Below are positions 54,423 to 63,938 of a stretch of 64,000 nucleotides of DNA, piece after piece. Under the pieces are notes generated by a model. It searched no databases and was not told where the DNA came from. It was given only the letters and a program-made list of their open reading frames with translations. Both the position numbers and the translations under genes were made by a program. The stretch is from Rhizobium glycinendophyticum (lineage in GTDB: Bacteria > Pseudomonadota > Alphaproteobacteria > Rhizobiales > Rhizobiaceae). Every line of letters begins with the position of its first letter. Within the stretch, counting starts at the first letter, position 1. The stretch covers positions 1,178,001-1,242,000 of the forward strand of contig NZ_VFYP01000001.1 in the NCBI RefSeq assembly GCF_006443685.1, in the 5' to 3' direction.

Positions 54423-55544
54423 ATGTCACATCCGACGCCGCCACCGTATCGCGCCTCCGCTGCCGTGGCCTTTCCGCAGATTGCCGACTATGCGGACGCC
54501 TTCATCGAGTCGATCGCCACGCACGACATGACGATCGACTGTCGTAATGACGTCTTCGAGATCGCCTCCGCGTTTGGACGGGCGCGCTTCGCCCCCAGGC
54601 CGGCCGGCTTCGATCTCTATGTCGAGGCGGACGATCCCGGTGCCCTGAACCGTCTCAAGCACGCTCTGGTCGGCCCCATCGGTTTTATCGCCGCGCGCGA
54701 GTCTCTCGATATCGTCTGGGTGGGTGACCATACAGACCCGGCGCTGCCGGACGATCTGCGGGTTCTCACTGTCGAGATGATCGAAGACCTGACGCCCCAC
54801 ATGAGACGGATCACCTTTCGTGGCGAAGATCTCCACCGCTATGATCGCGACGATCAGCTTCACTGTCGGCTGATCTTCCAGCCGCGAGGGACGGTCGAGC
54901 CTCGCTGGCCCATGCTCGATCACAGGGGCCATGTCGTTTGGCCGGATGACAAGGCGGTTCCGACACGGGTCTACACCATTAGGCAGATTGATGCGGCCGC
55001 CGGGACGCTCGTAGTGGATTTTGCCCTGCACGCCGATCCCGGACCGGCGACCCGGTTTGCAATGGAAGCCCGCAGAGGCGACATGGCTGGCGTTTTGGGA
55101 CCTGCGGCCCATGCGCCGAAGCCGGCAGCCTTTTACGTGCTGATCGGGGACGAGACGGCGCTGCCCGGCATTGCGCGTATACTGGAAAATCTGCCCGACA
55201 CGGCGGTCGGCCGCGCCTTCATCGAAGTAGACAGCAGCGCTGACCAGCTTCCGCTCCGTTGTCCCGCGAATTTCGAGCTGCGCTGGCTGTTCCGGGAAGG
55301 ACGGCCCGCCGGCACGACGTCGCTTCTCCCTGACGCGCTGAAGACCGTGGCTTGGCCATCGGATTTGCATCAGGCCTTCCTCTGGGGCGGCTGCGAGCAC
55401 GCCGCCTTCAGTGCCATTCATCGCCACCTGAGGCACGAAATCGATCTTCCCCGCAACCGCTTCATCCTCTACTCGCACTGGCATCGGACGATGACCGAGG
55501 AAGAGATCATCAAAAAGGGTGCCGAAGCTTATCTTCCAGGATGA
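54423..55544 (+). CDS. Siderophore-interacting protein (DUF2218 plus FAD-binding reductase)
   Basis: A 373-residue protein with two parts. The first ~95 residues (YADAFIESIATHDMTIDCRN, then VEADDPGALNRLKHALVGPI) are a DUF2218 domain. The rest is a SIP-type ferric-siderophore reductase: FAD-binding RVYTIRQID, and the nicotinamide side LIGDETALPGIARILENLP. These enzymes release iron by reducing the ferric siderophore in the cytoplasm. The start at 54423 follows AAGGACCGAAC. It is the last gene of the cassette. Confidence 0.92.
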   Translation: MSHPTPPPYRASAAVAFPQIADYADAFIESIATHDMTIDCRNDVFEIASAFGRARFAPRPAGFDLYVEADDPGALNRLKHALVGPIGFIAARESLDIVWVGDHTDPALPDDLRVLTVEMIEDLTPHMRRITFRGEDLHRYDRDDQLHCRLIFQPRGTVEPRWPMLDHRGHVVWPDDKAVPTRVYTIRQIDAAAGTLVVDFALHADPGPATRFAMEARRGDMAGVLGPAAHAPKPAAFYVLIGDETALPGIARILENLPDTAVGRAFIEVDSSADQLPLRCPANFELRWLFREGRPAGTTSLLPDALKTVAWPSDLHQAFLWGGCEHAAFSAIHRHLRHEIDLPRNRFILYSHWHRTMTEEEIIKKGAEAYLPG

Positions 55545-55668
55545 TGCGCCAAGGCTGGGCAACAATGTCGGCCTTTGCGGTTCGTCAGCGGAGAGCGGAC
55601 TGTCTCCTCCCGGCCCATTCCGACCAACTCATAACTCATAGACCGGCCGTTTAGCCAATTTCGCCCCA

Positions 55669-56904
55669 TCAAGCCACAACCCTTGCCACCTCATCCCCCT
55701 CAAACACCCGCCAGCTGTTCCGCCCATCCCCCTTGGCCGCATAAAGCGCCCGGTCGGCCGCCTCCAGCAGGCGTTCGTAGTCGGCGGCGGAGCGGACAGC
55801 GCCGCACGCAGCACCGATGCTGACGGTGACGTGGCGGTTGCGGTCGCCGGTGTGGTCATGGCCGATGCCGAGCTGGCGCACGGCGCGGCGCAGGCTTTCG
55901 GCCACGCTTGCTGCCATCTCCGCGTCGCTGGCGGAGAGGATCGCGACGAATTCTTCGCCGCCGTGGCGGGCGAAATGCGCCTCGATCGGCAGCGCCCGAC
56001 GCATCGCGCGGGCAACCCGTTTCAGGCATTCGTCGCCGGCACCATGGCCATAGGCGTCGTTATAAGCCTTGAAGTTGTCGACATCGGCGACCAGCAGCAC
56101 AACGCGCTCCGCCTCGTTTTGTGCTTCCGTCGTCAGCCGCAGGAGTTCCATTTCTGTGCCGCGCCGGTTTGACAGGCGGGTTAAGGGATCGGTGACGGAA
56201 AGGCGGGCCAGGTCCTTGTTTTGGCGTGACAATTCCCGCTTCAGCACCTCGTTTTCCTGTTGCTGCAGATAGTTCGCCATGGCTTCCGCCTCGAGCTGGT
56301 AGGAAACGAGCAGCGTCATGGCAACGGTTGGCAGATAGACCGACAGGTGCTGCACGGCATAAAGAGGTGTGGCGCCTTCGAGAAACCAGATGACCGAATA
56401 GGTGAGACAGAAACCGAAGACGCTGGCATGCAAGCTCGGACGGAAGGGCGAGGCGGCGGCAATCGTGATGGCCATCTGGAAGGTACAGGCCGCATAATAA
56501 TAGCCGAGCACGGCCGGGTTATGGCTCGCGGTCACGATAATCGACCACGACACCTGCGCCAGCAGCGCCACCAGGATGGCCGCCCCCTCCTTGTGCTCCA
56601 CCGGATGCTCGCCATTCAGATAGAAGAGCAGCCCACCCGACATTGGCACCATGACGCCGAAGCGCAAAACAGCCGATAGCACGGTGACATCGGTCAGCAC
56701 GAAGAGATCGAAGAAGAAGCAGCAGAGGTAGAAGCCGAGAACGCTGATCACCGCCGCCTGTAGCATGCGGTTGCGCAAGGCAGCGCGGGATTGGAGGAAG
56801 TCCGTATATTGCTCCGCGGTCATGCGGGGTTTTGCGGGCAGTCCGAGCCATCTCTTCATGGATGCAATCACCGGATAAAATATCTGAGTGTCGAAATCGA
56901 CCAC
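55669..56904 (-). CDS. Membrane diguanylate cyclase (GGDEF domain)
   Basis: A 411-residue protein with six membrane helices (about residues 48-205) followed by a coiled segment and a GGDEF domain. The active site is HGGEEF at 314-319. The usual inhibitory RxxD motif upstream is absent (residues 306-309 are PIEA), so product inhibition is unlikely. The enzyme makes c-di-GMP from GTP. Its 3' end is duplicated as a remnant at 49829. A HD-GYP protein at 27 kb could act in the same pathway. Confidence 0.9.
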   Translation of the reverse strand: MVDFDTQIFYPVIASMKRWLGLPAKPRMTAEQYTDFLQSRAALRNRMLQAAVISVLGFYLCCFFFDLFVLTDVTVLSAVLRFGVMVPMSGGLLFYLNGEHPVEHKEGAAILVALLAQVSWSIIVTASHNPAVLGYYYAACTFQMAITIAAASPFRPSLHASVFGFCLTYSVIWFLEGATPLYAVQHLSVYLPTVAMTLLVSYQLEAEAMANYLQQQENEVLKRELSRQNKDLARLSVTDPLTRLSNRRGTEMELLRLTTEAQNEAERVVLLVADVDNFKAYNDAYGHGAGDECLKRVARAMRRALPIEAHFARHGGEEFVAILSASDAEMAASVAESLRRAVRQLGIGHDHTGDRNRHVTVSIGAACGAVRSAADYERLLEAADRALYAAKGDGRNSWRVFEGDEVARVVA

Positions 56905-57170
56905 AACCTACCGGCGACCCCCTTAATTTGGGGTGAAGGACCTGTACCATCTCGGGAAACCGGGGATTTTCACGTGCCGCATGGTAAACAGTGTCTTTCG
57001 ATCGGGTCTGCCGGCCACGGCCGCCTGACCGCTCTTGTGCCTTTGCGACACGTTGTGCGCGCAGTCGCGGCGCCGCCGGCAGGAAGATGGTGCGTCAGGC
57101 GGCGAATCACGCATACGAACCGTCTCATGCGACCTCGCGCGCCTGTCGGACGACAAAACCTGCGATTGTC

Positions 57171-59390
57171 TTAATTTTGCGTCGAGCCGGTGGTTTCGCT
57201 GGCAGTGGTAGCCTGCGCACTGGGTCCGGCGGGCAGGGCAAGCGCCGGCGCGGCCCGCAGCCGCTGGCCGAGTTCGCGGATCAGCCGGGTCGACTGGCCA
57301 GACAGCGAGCGCGGCCTGACCATCGGCGGCAGCGCCGTGGCATCGGCATCGGTGGCGCTCGCCACCGCAGGCTTGGCGTCCTTTTCCGGCATCGGTGCAT
57401 CGACCCCCATGATCGGCTTCAGGTCGATGCCCTGATGGGCGTAATCCATCAGCTTCTTGAAGGTCATCGCCGGGAGCGAGCCGCCGGTCATGTTGTTGGT
57501 CGAGGTATAGTCGTCATTGCCGAACCAGACGGCGGCCGTGTAGTTGCCGGTGTAACCAACGAACCAGGCATCGCGATAGGCCTGCGTCGTGCCGGTCTTG
57601 CCGCCGGTCAGGATCCCGTCGACGGCGGCGCGGCGTGCCGTGCCGATATAGGGGATCTTGGTCATCATCTGGTTCATGTAGGCGGCAGCCTTTTCCGTCA
57701 GGATCCGCTCCGGCGGCGGCGTATCGCGCTCGAAATCATAAAGCACATCGCCATTGTAGTTCATGATCTGCGCAACCCCGTGGCGGCGCGACTGGTAGCC
57801 CCCGGCCGGCAGCACGGCATAGGCCGTCGCCTGGTCCATCACCGTCACTTCCGAGGTGCCGAGCGGAATGGTCACGTCTTTCCGAAGCGGCGTCTCCACA
57901 CCCATGGCCTTCGCCGTCTGCATGATGGCGTCGATGCCGAGCTTCTCCTTGGCGAGACGCACGGGAATGGTGTTGATCGATTTCGCCAGCGCCGTCTCGA
58001 GCGTAATCCGCCCGGCATAGCTGCGGCCGTAATTCTGCGGGCTCCAGTTGCCCCAGGAGATCGGACCATCCACGACGACGCTTTGCGGGGTGTAGCCGTT
58101 CTCCATGGCCAGCGCATAGGTATACATCTTGAACGACGAGCCGGGCTGGCGCAGCGCCTTGGTCGAGCGGTTGAACTGGCTTTCGCCATAGTCGCGCCCG
58201 CCGACCATCGCGCGCACGGCCCCGCCGTTCTCGATCATCACGAGCGCGCCCTGCTTGACGTTATAGCTCTCGCCATATTCGCGCAGCGACGAAGCGACCG
58301 CCTCGTCGGCCGCCTGCTGCAGGCCGAGATCGATGGTGGTGCGCACGACGAGCGTATGATCCTTGAACTTCGCCGCAAGCCGCTGCACCTCCTCGAACGC
58401 CCAGTCGAGGAAGAAATCCGGCGCTTCCTTTTCGTCGCGGTCGATGACGGAGGCGGGGTTGCGTCGGGCCGCCACCACCTGGCCCTCGGTCATCAGCCCG
58501 CTCTGCACCATGTTGGTAAGCACGTCGTTGGCCCGCGCCCGCGCCGCCGGCAGGTTGACATGCGGCGCATATTTCGCCGGCGCCTTGAAGAGGCCGGCGA
58601 GCATGGCCGCTTCCGCCAGCGTCACCTCGGTGATGTTCTTGCCGAAATAGAATTGCGAGGCCGCCGCCGCCCCGAAGGTACCGCCGCCCATATAGGCGCG
58701 GTCGAGATAGAGCGACAGGATCTCCTTCTTGGAGAGGTTCGCCTCGAGCCACAGCGACAGGAAGGCTTCCTTGATCTTGCGCTCGATCGACCGTTCATTG
58801 GTGAGGAACAGGTTCTTCGCCAGCTGCTGCGTCAGCGTCGAGCCGCCCTGCACGACAGAACCCGCCTTGGCGTTTTCCGTCATGGCACGGGCAAGGCCGA
58901 AGAAATCGATGCCGAAATGGTCGAAGAAGCGCCGGTCTTCCGTTGCCAGCACCGCCTTGACCAGATGGTCCGGCAGCTCGTCCACGGGCACGGAGTTTTC
59001 ATGAATGATGCCGCGATGGCCGATCGTATTGCCATAGCGGTCGAGAAAGGTGACGGCGAAATTGTCGTGGTTGCGCCAGTCCTTCTTGGTCTCCTCGAAG
59101 GCCGGCTGGGCGAGCGCCAGAAGCACGACGAAACCGGCGGTGCCGAGCGTCATCGCTTCGCCGGCAATCTCGAAGCCGAGCTTCTTCAAGCCCCGCACCC
59201 GGAAGCGGCGGAAGAAGATGGTGATCTCCTCCCAGGTTTCGGCCAGATCGTATCCGGCATTCCACAGCGTCGAGTCGAGCCAGCTGTCGATCCTGAGGAA
59301 GATATGCCGCTTCAGCTTCGGCTCTTTGGCCGGCTTGCCCGCATTCGGCGCCTTCTGCGGCTCGTTGTTCGGCTGGTCGTCCCCGGACAC
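57171..59390 (-). CDS. Penicillin-binding protein 1A family (bifunctional)
   Basis: A 739-residue cell-wall enzyme. A cytoplasmic basic N-terminus and one membrane helix (TAGFVVLLALAQPAF) precede a glycosyltransferase domain with the catalytic Glu151 in ATEDRRFFDHFG and GGSTLTQQLAKNLFL. The transpeptidase domain has the SxxK motif with Ser418 (GSSFK), SIN at 471-473 and KTG at 598-600. The C-terminus is a Pro/Ala/Thr tail. A GTG start at 59390 follows GGGAAGGCCTAAG. It builds and crosslinks peptidoglycan. Confidence 0.95.
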   Translation of the reverse strand: MSGDDQPNNEPQKAPNAGKPAKEPKLKRHIFLRIDSWLDSTLWNAGYDLAETWEEITIFFRRFRVRGLKKLGFEIAGEAMTLGTAGFVVLLALAQPAFEETKKDWRNHDNFAVTFLDRYGNTIGHRGIIHENSVPVDELPDHLVKAVLATEDRRFFDHFGIDFFGLARAMTENAKAGSVVQGGSTLTQQLAKNLFLTNERSIERKIKEAFLSLWLEANLSKKEILSLYLDRAYMGGGTFGAAAASQFYFGKNITEVTLAEAAMLAGLFKAPAKYAPHVNLPAARARANDVLTNMVQSGLMTEGQVVAARRNPASVIDRDEKEAPDFFLDWAFEEVQRLAAKFKDHTLVVRTTIDLGLQQAADEAVASSLREYGESYNVKQGALVMIENGGAVRAMVGGRDYGESQFNRSTKALRQPGSSFKMYTYALAMENGYTPQSVVVDGPISWGNWSPQNYGRSYAGRITLETALAKSINTIPVRLAKEKLGIDAIMQTAKAMGVETPLRKDVTIPLGTSEVTVMDQATAYAVLPAGGYQSRRHGVAQIMNYNGDVLYDFERDTPPPERILTEKAAAYMNQMMTKIPYIGTARRAAVDGILTGGKTGTTQAYRDAWFVGYTGNYTAAVWFGNDDYTSTNNMTGGSLPAMTFKKLMDYAHQGIDLKPIMGVDAPMPEKDAKPAVASATDADATALPPMVRPRSLSGQSTRLIRELGQRLRAAPALALPAGPSAQATTASETTGSTQN

Positions 59391-59697
59391 CTTAGGCCTT
59401 CCCGATCCCTTTCGCCCGACAGGGTCGGCGCGAATCTTAAGTCCACTGGCTTGACGCGACCGCCCTTAGGCCTCAAGGACTGGCCCGGCCAGAAGGCGGC
59501 GTCGGTCTTCATGAGTGATGGTCGATTTGCCGCCAAAGAACAAGTACAATCACGGCCCGGCCGCAGCGTCATTGGTGCTTCGGCACCGTTTTGGCAAAGG
59601 CGTGGCGCGGACGCCACCCGGCAGCGCGGCCGGCCAAAACCCGAACTGCACCGCTGCAACACCAACAACGCGCCGACGGTCCGGCCCTGGATAAAGC

Positions 59698-60162
59698 ATG
59701 CAAGACGATCCCTTCTGGAAAACCAAGACGCTCGCCGAGATGAGCAACGAAGAGTGGGAAAGCCTGTGCGACGGCTGTGGCCTCTGTTGTCTCAACAAGC
59801 TGGAGGACTGGGAGACCGGCGAGATCGCCTTCACCTCGGTCGCCTGCAAGCTGCTAGACGGCGACACCTGTCGCTGCAAGGACTATGAAAATCGCCAGGA
59901 GACGGTGCCGGATTGCATCCAGCTCACCCTGAAGGGCCTGCGCGAAATCCAGTGGCTGCCGCCCACCTGCGGCTACCGCCTGATCGACGAGGGCCGCGAC
60001 CTATACTGGTGGCATCCGCTCGTCTCGGGCGATCCTCGCACGGTGCATGAAGCCGGCGTGTCGGCAAAAGGCCGCACGATCTCGGAAGAGGGCCTCGATG
60101 TCGAGGATCTCGAGGATTACGTGGTCGACTGGCCCATGCGGCTGGGCGAAAACAGGGGCTAG
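59698..60162 (+). CDS. YcgN-type UPF0260 cysteine cluster protein
   Basis: A 154-residue cytosolic protein of the YcgN/UPF0260 family. The cysteine motif [11 protein letters not shown] is at about residues 24-34, with two further cysteines in [15 protein letters not shown] and PPTCGYR. The conserved end WHPLVSGDP and GRTISE is intact. The cluster probably binds a metal or Fe-S centre. Function unknown. It is divergent from PBP1A. Confidence 0.92.
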   Translation: MQDDPFWKTKTLAEMSNEEWESLCDGCGLCCLNKLEDWETGEIAFTSVACKLLDGDTCRCKDYENRQETVPDCIQLTLKGLREIQWLPPTCGYRLIDEGRDLYWWHPLVSGDPRTVHEAGVSAKGRTISEEGLDVEDLEDYVVDWPMRLGENRG

Positions 60163-60195
60163 ACAGCTTGCCGCTCAAGCCGGATGGCGTTCGCC

Positions 60196-61086
60196 TCAGA
60201 TGCTGCGCCGGAAGGCGAGCGGCGTCGTCCCGGCAACGCTCCGGAAGGCCCGGCCGAACTGGCTTGCGCCACTGAAACCGCAGGCTTTCGCGATCATCGC
60301 CACGGGCATTCTCGTCTCGCCGAGCATCTGCTGCGCTTTTTCGATCCGCCTGAGGGTAACATACTGGATCGGTGTCTCTCCAAACGTCGCCTTGAACGCC
60401 CGGCAGAAGTGAAAGCGGCTCAAGCCGCAAAGGCTCGCCAGTTCGTCGAGCCCTATGTCGTCGGCGAGATGCGTTTCGATGAAGCCGGTCACCAGAGAGC
60501 GCTGGCTGTTGGAGAGCTGGCCAGCGCCACGCTCCCTGGCCTTGCCGTCCTTTTCTGCACTCAGTCGCAGCATTTCGAGGGCAGCCGTCAGGCCAAGCGT
60601 TTCGGCATAGAGCCGCGAAGCCGGCCCTTCGCAATCGGCCATGACCTGGCCGAGCTTTCGCATGGTGGTGCCGAGATGCTCGTCGCGGAAGTATATCTCA
60701 GGGCGTGATGCGGCTTGGCGAAACGTCTCCTGGATGTCATCTTCCATGGCGGAAACATCGAAGCACACGACGGTAAAGGCGTTCATCCGGTCGGCAGGTT
60801 CTGCCCAGCCCTTGAGCGCCCGGCCAGCGGGCACGAAGGTCATCCGGTCCCTCAGGTCTCCGCCCGCGACCGGTCGCTCTCCCGTCACCTCCATCTCGCC
60901 GTCGACCAGCACGAGATCGTGATGGGCAAGATAATGGCCGTCTCCCTGCCAAGAGAATTCGTAACCGGTCGGCAGTTTCAGTCGCGAATATTGAACGGAC
61001 ACGCCGCGCCAGCTGTGGGCGGCATGCATCTCGGTCTGGCCGTTGGGATCGTTGAACGTGAGGTCCAGGTTGCTCGTCCGTCTCAT
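60196..61086 (-). CDS. AraC family transcriptional regulator
   Basis: A 296-residue AraC protein. The C-terminal DNA-binding domain is clear: IGLDELASLCGLSRFHFCRA and FKATFGETPIQYVTLRRIEK, then IAKACGFSGASQFGRAFRSV. The N-terminal ~180 residues are an unrecognised effector domain. The start at 61086 is preceded by a weak site. It is convergent with YcgN and divergent from the chemoreceptor at 61313. Confidence 0.9.
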   Translation of the reverse strand: MRRTSNLDLTFNDPNGQTEMHAAHSWRGVSVQYSRLKLPTGYEFSWQGDGHYLAHHDLVLVDGEMEVTGERPVAGGDLRDRMTFVPAGRALKGWAEPADRMNAFTVVCFDVSAMEDDIQETFRQAASRPEIYFRDEHLGTTMRKLGQVMADCEGPASRLYAETLGLTAALEMLRLSAEKDGKARERGAGQLSNSQRSLVTGFIETHLADDIGLDELASLCGLSRFHFCRAFKATFGETPIQYVTLRRIEKAQQMLGETRMPVAMIAKACGFSGASQFGRAFRSVAGTTPLAFRRSI

Positions 61087-61219
61087 GAGGGATGTCTAAA
61101 AAACCAAGGTTGCGCGAGGGTTGCGCCTCGGTTGCGCCAGAGGGGCTGGAGGGGTGGCTCAGCAAATCTTGTCGAACATGCGCAAGATGTATCGGATTTG
61201 GCCCAAATCTTCACCATTT

Positions 61220-61244
61220 CTAAATTCCAAACTGCGAAATTTAG
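61220..61244. promoter_or_regulatory. Inverted repeat upstream of chemoreceptor copy B
   Basis: CTAAATT and AATTTAG arms separated by 11 bases, about 70 bases upstream of the start at 61313. It is in an A+T-rich stretch and may be an operator or promoter element. Confidence 0.3.
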
Positions 61245-61312
61245 GGACGTGGATATTGCGGGGTATGAGCCACCCGGCAGGTTGGGTCTCATAAAACGGG
61301 GTGGAGAGAAGC

Positions 61313-63100
61313 ATGTTTGGTCTTGGCGGTGCGGATGCGAAAGCCGTGCTGGAAGCAATGAGCAAGTCGCAGGCGATCATCGAGTTCAAGCTCGATGGAA
61401 CGATCCTGTCGGCCAACGAGAATTTCTGTCAGGCGCTGGGCTACCAGCTGTCCGAGATCGTCGGGCAGCATCACCGGCTGTTCGTGGATCCGGCCGAAGC
61501 GGGATCGCAGGAATACCGTGACTTCTGGCTGAAGCTCGGCCGTGGCGAGTTCGATCGCCGCCAGTACAAGCGCATCGGCAAGGGCGGCAAGGAGATCTGG
61601 ATCGAGGCCTCCTACAATCCGGTGTTCCGGGGCGGCAAGCCCTACAAGGTGGTGAAGTTTGCCACCGACATCACCGCGCAGAAGCTGAAGACCGCCGAGG
61701 ACGCCGGCAAGCTCGACGCGCTTTCCCGCGCCCAGGCGGTGATCGAGTTCACCCCCTCGGGCGAAATCCTGACGGCCAACGAGAATTTCCTGACGACGCT
61801 CGGCTACCAGCTGTCCGAGATCCAGGGCAAACACCACCAGATGTTCTGCGAACCGTCCTACACGAGCAGCGAGGCCTATCGCCAGTTCTGGAGGAAACTG
61901 GCAGCCGGTGAGTTTGTCGCCGACGAATTCATGCGCATCGGCAAGGGTGGCAAGAAGGTCTATATCCAGGCCTCCTACAATCCGATCTTCGACATGAACG
62001 GGCAGGTCTTCAAGGTGGTGAAATTCGCCACCGATGTCACCACACGCGTCGAGAATGTCGAGACGCTGGCCACGGCACTCAACGCCATGTCGGCAGGCGA
62101 CATGACGCAGACGCTCGACAAACCTTTCCTTCCCGCGCTGGACAAGCTGCGCATCGATTTCAACGAAACGTCGTCCAAGCTGCGCAACACGCTCCAGTCG
62201 ATCCTCGCTAACGCCGGCGCGATTGCGTCCGCCTCGCAAGAGATCCAGCAGGCATCGGCTGAACTTGCAAAGCGCACCGAACAGCAGGCAGCATCCGTGG
62301 AAGAGACGGCCGCCGCACTGGAAGAGATCACCACGACGGTCAGCGACAGCAGCCACCGTGCCCAGGAGGCGGGAGAGCTGGTTCGCAAGACCAAGGACAA
62401 TGCGGAGCATTCCGGCAATGTCGTCGGGAATGCCGTCGAGGCCATGAGCCGGATCGAGAAATCCTCCTCGGAAATTTCCAACATCATCGGCGTCATCGAC
62501 GAAATCGCCTTCCAGACCAACCTATTGGCATTGAATGCTGGTGTCGAAGCGGCCCGTGCAGGAGAAGCCGGCAAGGGCTTTGCCGTCGTCGCGCAGGAAG
62601 TGCGCGAACTTGCCCAACGCTCGGCCAAGGCCGCCAAGGAGATCAAGGAACTGATCAACGCCTCGAACGCCCATGTGAAGGAGGGCGTGGCGCTGGTCGG
62701 CACGACCGGCAAGGCACTGCAGGAGATCGTGAGCCAGGTTATCGAGGTCGACGTCAATGTCGTTGCGATCGTCGAGGGATCCAGGGAGCAGTCAACGGGG
62801 CTGAAGGAGATCAACACGGCGGTCAACACCATCGACCAGGGAACGCAGCAGAACGCCGCCATGGTCGAGGAAACGACGGCCGCGTCCCACAGCCTGGCCC
62901 GCGAGGCAGAAGAACTGTTCCGGTTGCTCGGCCAGTTCAACATCGGCGCCAGCGGCGGTCAGACCCGCAGCGCCCCCGCTCTCACCGCCCAACGGTCCCG
63001 CCCGCAAGCCTCGCCGGCCCGTCAGATGACCGCAAAAGTGGCTCATGCCTTTCACGGCAATGCCGCCGTCAAAAGCGGCGGCAGCTGGGAAGAGTTCTGA
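61313..63100 (+). CDS. PAS-containing methyl-accepting chemotaxis protein (copy B)
   Basis: A 595-residue soluble chemoreceptor, paralogue of copy A at 47701-49488. It has two PAS domains ([20 protein letters not shown] and [20 protein letters not shown]) and the same signalling tip ([20 protein letters not shown]). It ends SWEEF. The ATG at 61313 follows GGAGAGAAGC. Codons from about 11 to 157 are identical to copy A, and the rest has diverged. A 7-bp inverted repeat lies upstream at 61220-61244. Confidence 0.94.
   Translation: MFGLGGADAKAVLEAMSKSQAIIEFKLDGTILSANENFCQALGYQLSEIVGQHHRLFVDPAEAGSQEYRDFWLKLGRGEFDRRQYKRIGKGGKEIWIEASYNPVFRGGKPYKVVKFATDITAQKLKTAEDAGKLDALSRAQAVIEFTPSGEILTANENFLTTLGYQLSEIQGKHHQMFCEPSYTSSEAYRQFWRKLAAGEFVADEFMRIGKGGKKVYIQASYNPIFDMNGQVFKVVKFATDVTTRVENVETLATALNAMSAGDMTQTLDKPFLPALDKLRIDFNETSSKLRNTLQSILANAGAIASASQEIQQASAELAKRTEQQAASVEETAAALEEITTTVSDSSHRAQEAGELVRKTKDNAEHSGNVVGNAVEAMSRIEKSSSEISNIIGVIDEIAFQTNLLALNAGVEAARAGEAGKGFAVVAQEVRELAQRSAKAAKEIKELINASNAHVKEGVALVGTTGKALQEIVSQVIEVDVNVVAIVEGSREQSTGLKEINTAVNTIDQGTQQNAAMVEETTAASHSLAREAEELFRLLGQFNIGASGGQTRSAPALTAQRSRPQASPARQMTAKVAHAFHGNAAVKSGGSWEEF
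61343..61782 (+). repeat. 440-bp identical inverted tract (right copy)
   Basis: Reverse complement of 49019-49458 without mismatch, flanked by differing bases at 61342 and 61783. Both copies lie within the PAS-coding part of their chemoreceptor genes. Confidence 0.95.
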
Positions 63101-63131
63101 GAACGCCGTCACAACGTGACATCTTGAGAGC

Positions 63132-63162
63132 AAAAAGGCCGGCCACGATGTGATCGGCCTTC
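63132..63162 (-). terminator. Hairpin between the chemoreceptor and GFA genes
   Basis: AAGGCCG ... CGGCCTT arms of 7 bp with a 12-base loop. The AAAAA to the left gives a U-tract on the minus strand, so it best serves the GFA gene; it may also act on the plus strand. Confidence 0.5.
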
Positions 63163-63196
63163 GGTCGTTAAGAGCCGCCTTAGGCCCGCAGCCCCC

Positions 63197-63598
63197 TCAA
63201 GCCCAGAGATCGCGCACGCAGTCGCCGCGGGAAGGGAGGTCTTCGAAGCTGTCGAGCCCGTCGAAATGGTCGATCGGCAGGTCGGCGACGGCGTCCGGTG
63301 GGGCGAGCCGCAGGTTGACCGCGATCCGGCGCCGGCCGTCTTCGCCCGTGTGCAAGGCCCGCCAGGAGAGCACACAGGCGCAGCTTGGGCAGAACAGGAT
63401 TTCGAGAAAGGACTTGTCCGGGCCCGCGCGGGTATAGGAGGACGGGGCACCGGTAATCTCGATGCGCTCGCTCTCGTAGTCATAGGCCCAAAGCGCGCCA
63501 TAGCGCCGGCAGAGCGTGCAGTTGCAGGCGGTTGCCGGGCCCGGATCGCCGGAAAGCGTCCAGCCCGCCTTGCCGCAGTGACAGGTCCCGATCAGCAT
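63197..63598 (-). CDS. GFA family protein (CENP-V/Gfa domain)
   Basis: A 133-residue zinc-binding protein. The cysteine pattern is clear: GTCHCGKAGW, then CNCTLCRRYGALWAY and, in the second half, LFCPSCACVL. This is the Gfa/CENP-V fold, which includes glutathione-dependent formaldehyde-activating enzymes. The exact substrate is unknown. The start MLIGTCHCG is at the usual position for the family. Confidence 0.9.
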   Translation of the reverse strand: MLIGTCHCGKAGWTLSGDPGPATACNCTLCRRYGALWAYDYESERIEITGAPSSYTRAGPDKSFLEILFCPSCACVLSWRALHTGEDGRRRIAVNLRLAPPDAVADLPIDHFDGLDSFEDLPSRGDCVRDLWA

Positions 63599-63887
63599 GG
63601 GCAGTCCCCCTTGGTCTCGTGGGTTCGCAGGGACAGTCTGCGCCCGGTCCCTAATCTCGGCAAGGCCCGACAGCCGGCTCGTAGGTCGCGGCGATTTTCA
63701 TCGGCCTTCAGATTGGCACGAGTGAACAACCTTCTGCTGCGTCACAAGGTGGGTGCGGCGGCCTGGTGCGAGAAGACGCGTAGAAGGGAACCGGTTCAAC
63801 GGCGGGGAAGACTTATCCGAGCTCCCACCCAAAGCGGAGATAGATAAAGCTTGTAAACACGCCCAAAAGAAAAACCTATGTCACCCC
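63599..63887. other. Intergenic region, no gene seen
   Basis: About 290 bases between the GFA gene and the copper promoter. The last 60 bases are A+T rich. Short frames here lack ribosome-binding sites. Confidence 0.4.
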
Positions 63888-63920
63888 TTGACCCTCCCAT
63901 GATGGGAAGGTCCATGTAAG
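63888..63920 (+). promoter_or_regulatory. CueR/MerR-type copper promoter
   Basis: TTGACC (63888-63893) as -35 and ATGTAA (63914-63919) as -10 with a 20-bp spacer. Between them lies ACCCTCCCAT-G-ATGGGAAGGT (63891-63911), an inverted repeat with 9 of 10 matching pairs. An overlong spacer with a central palindrome is the hallmark of MerR-family promoters, and the bases match CueR copper sites. Confidence 0.8.
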
Positions 63921-63938
63921 GTGGCGGAGGTGACCGCC

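Noticed and set aside
56991..59888. A 965-residue open frame opposite PBP1A
   Set aside because: It is long only because high-GC codon use leaves the opposite strand open. PBP1A has all its motifs on the minus strand.
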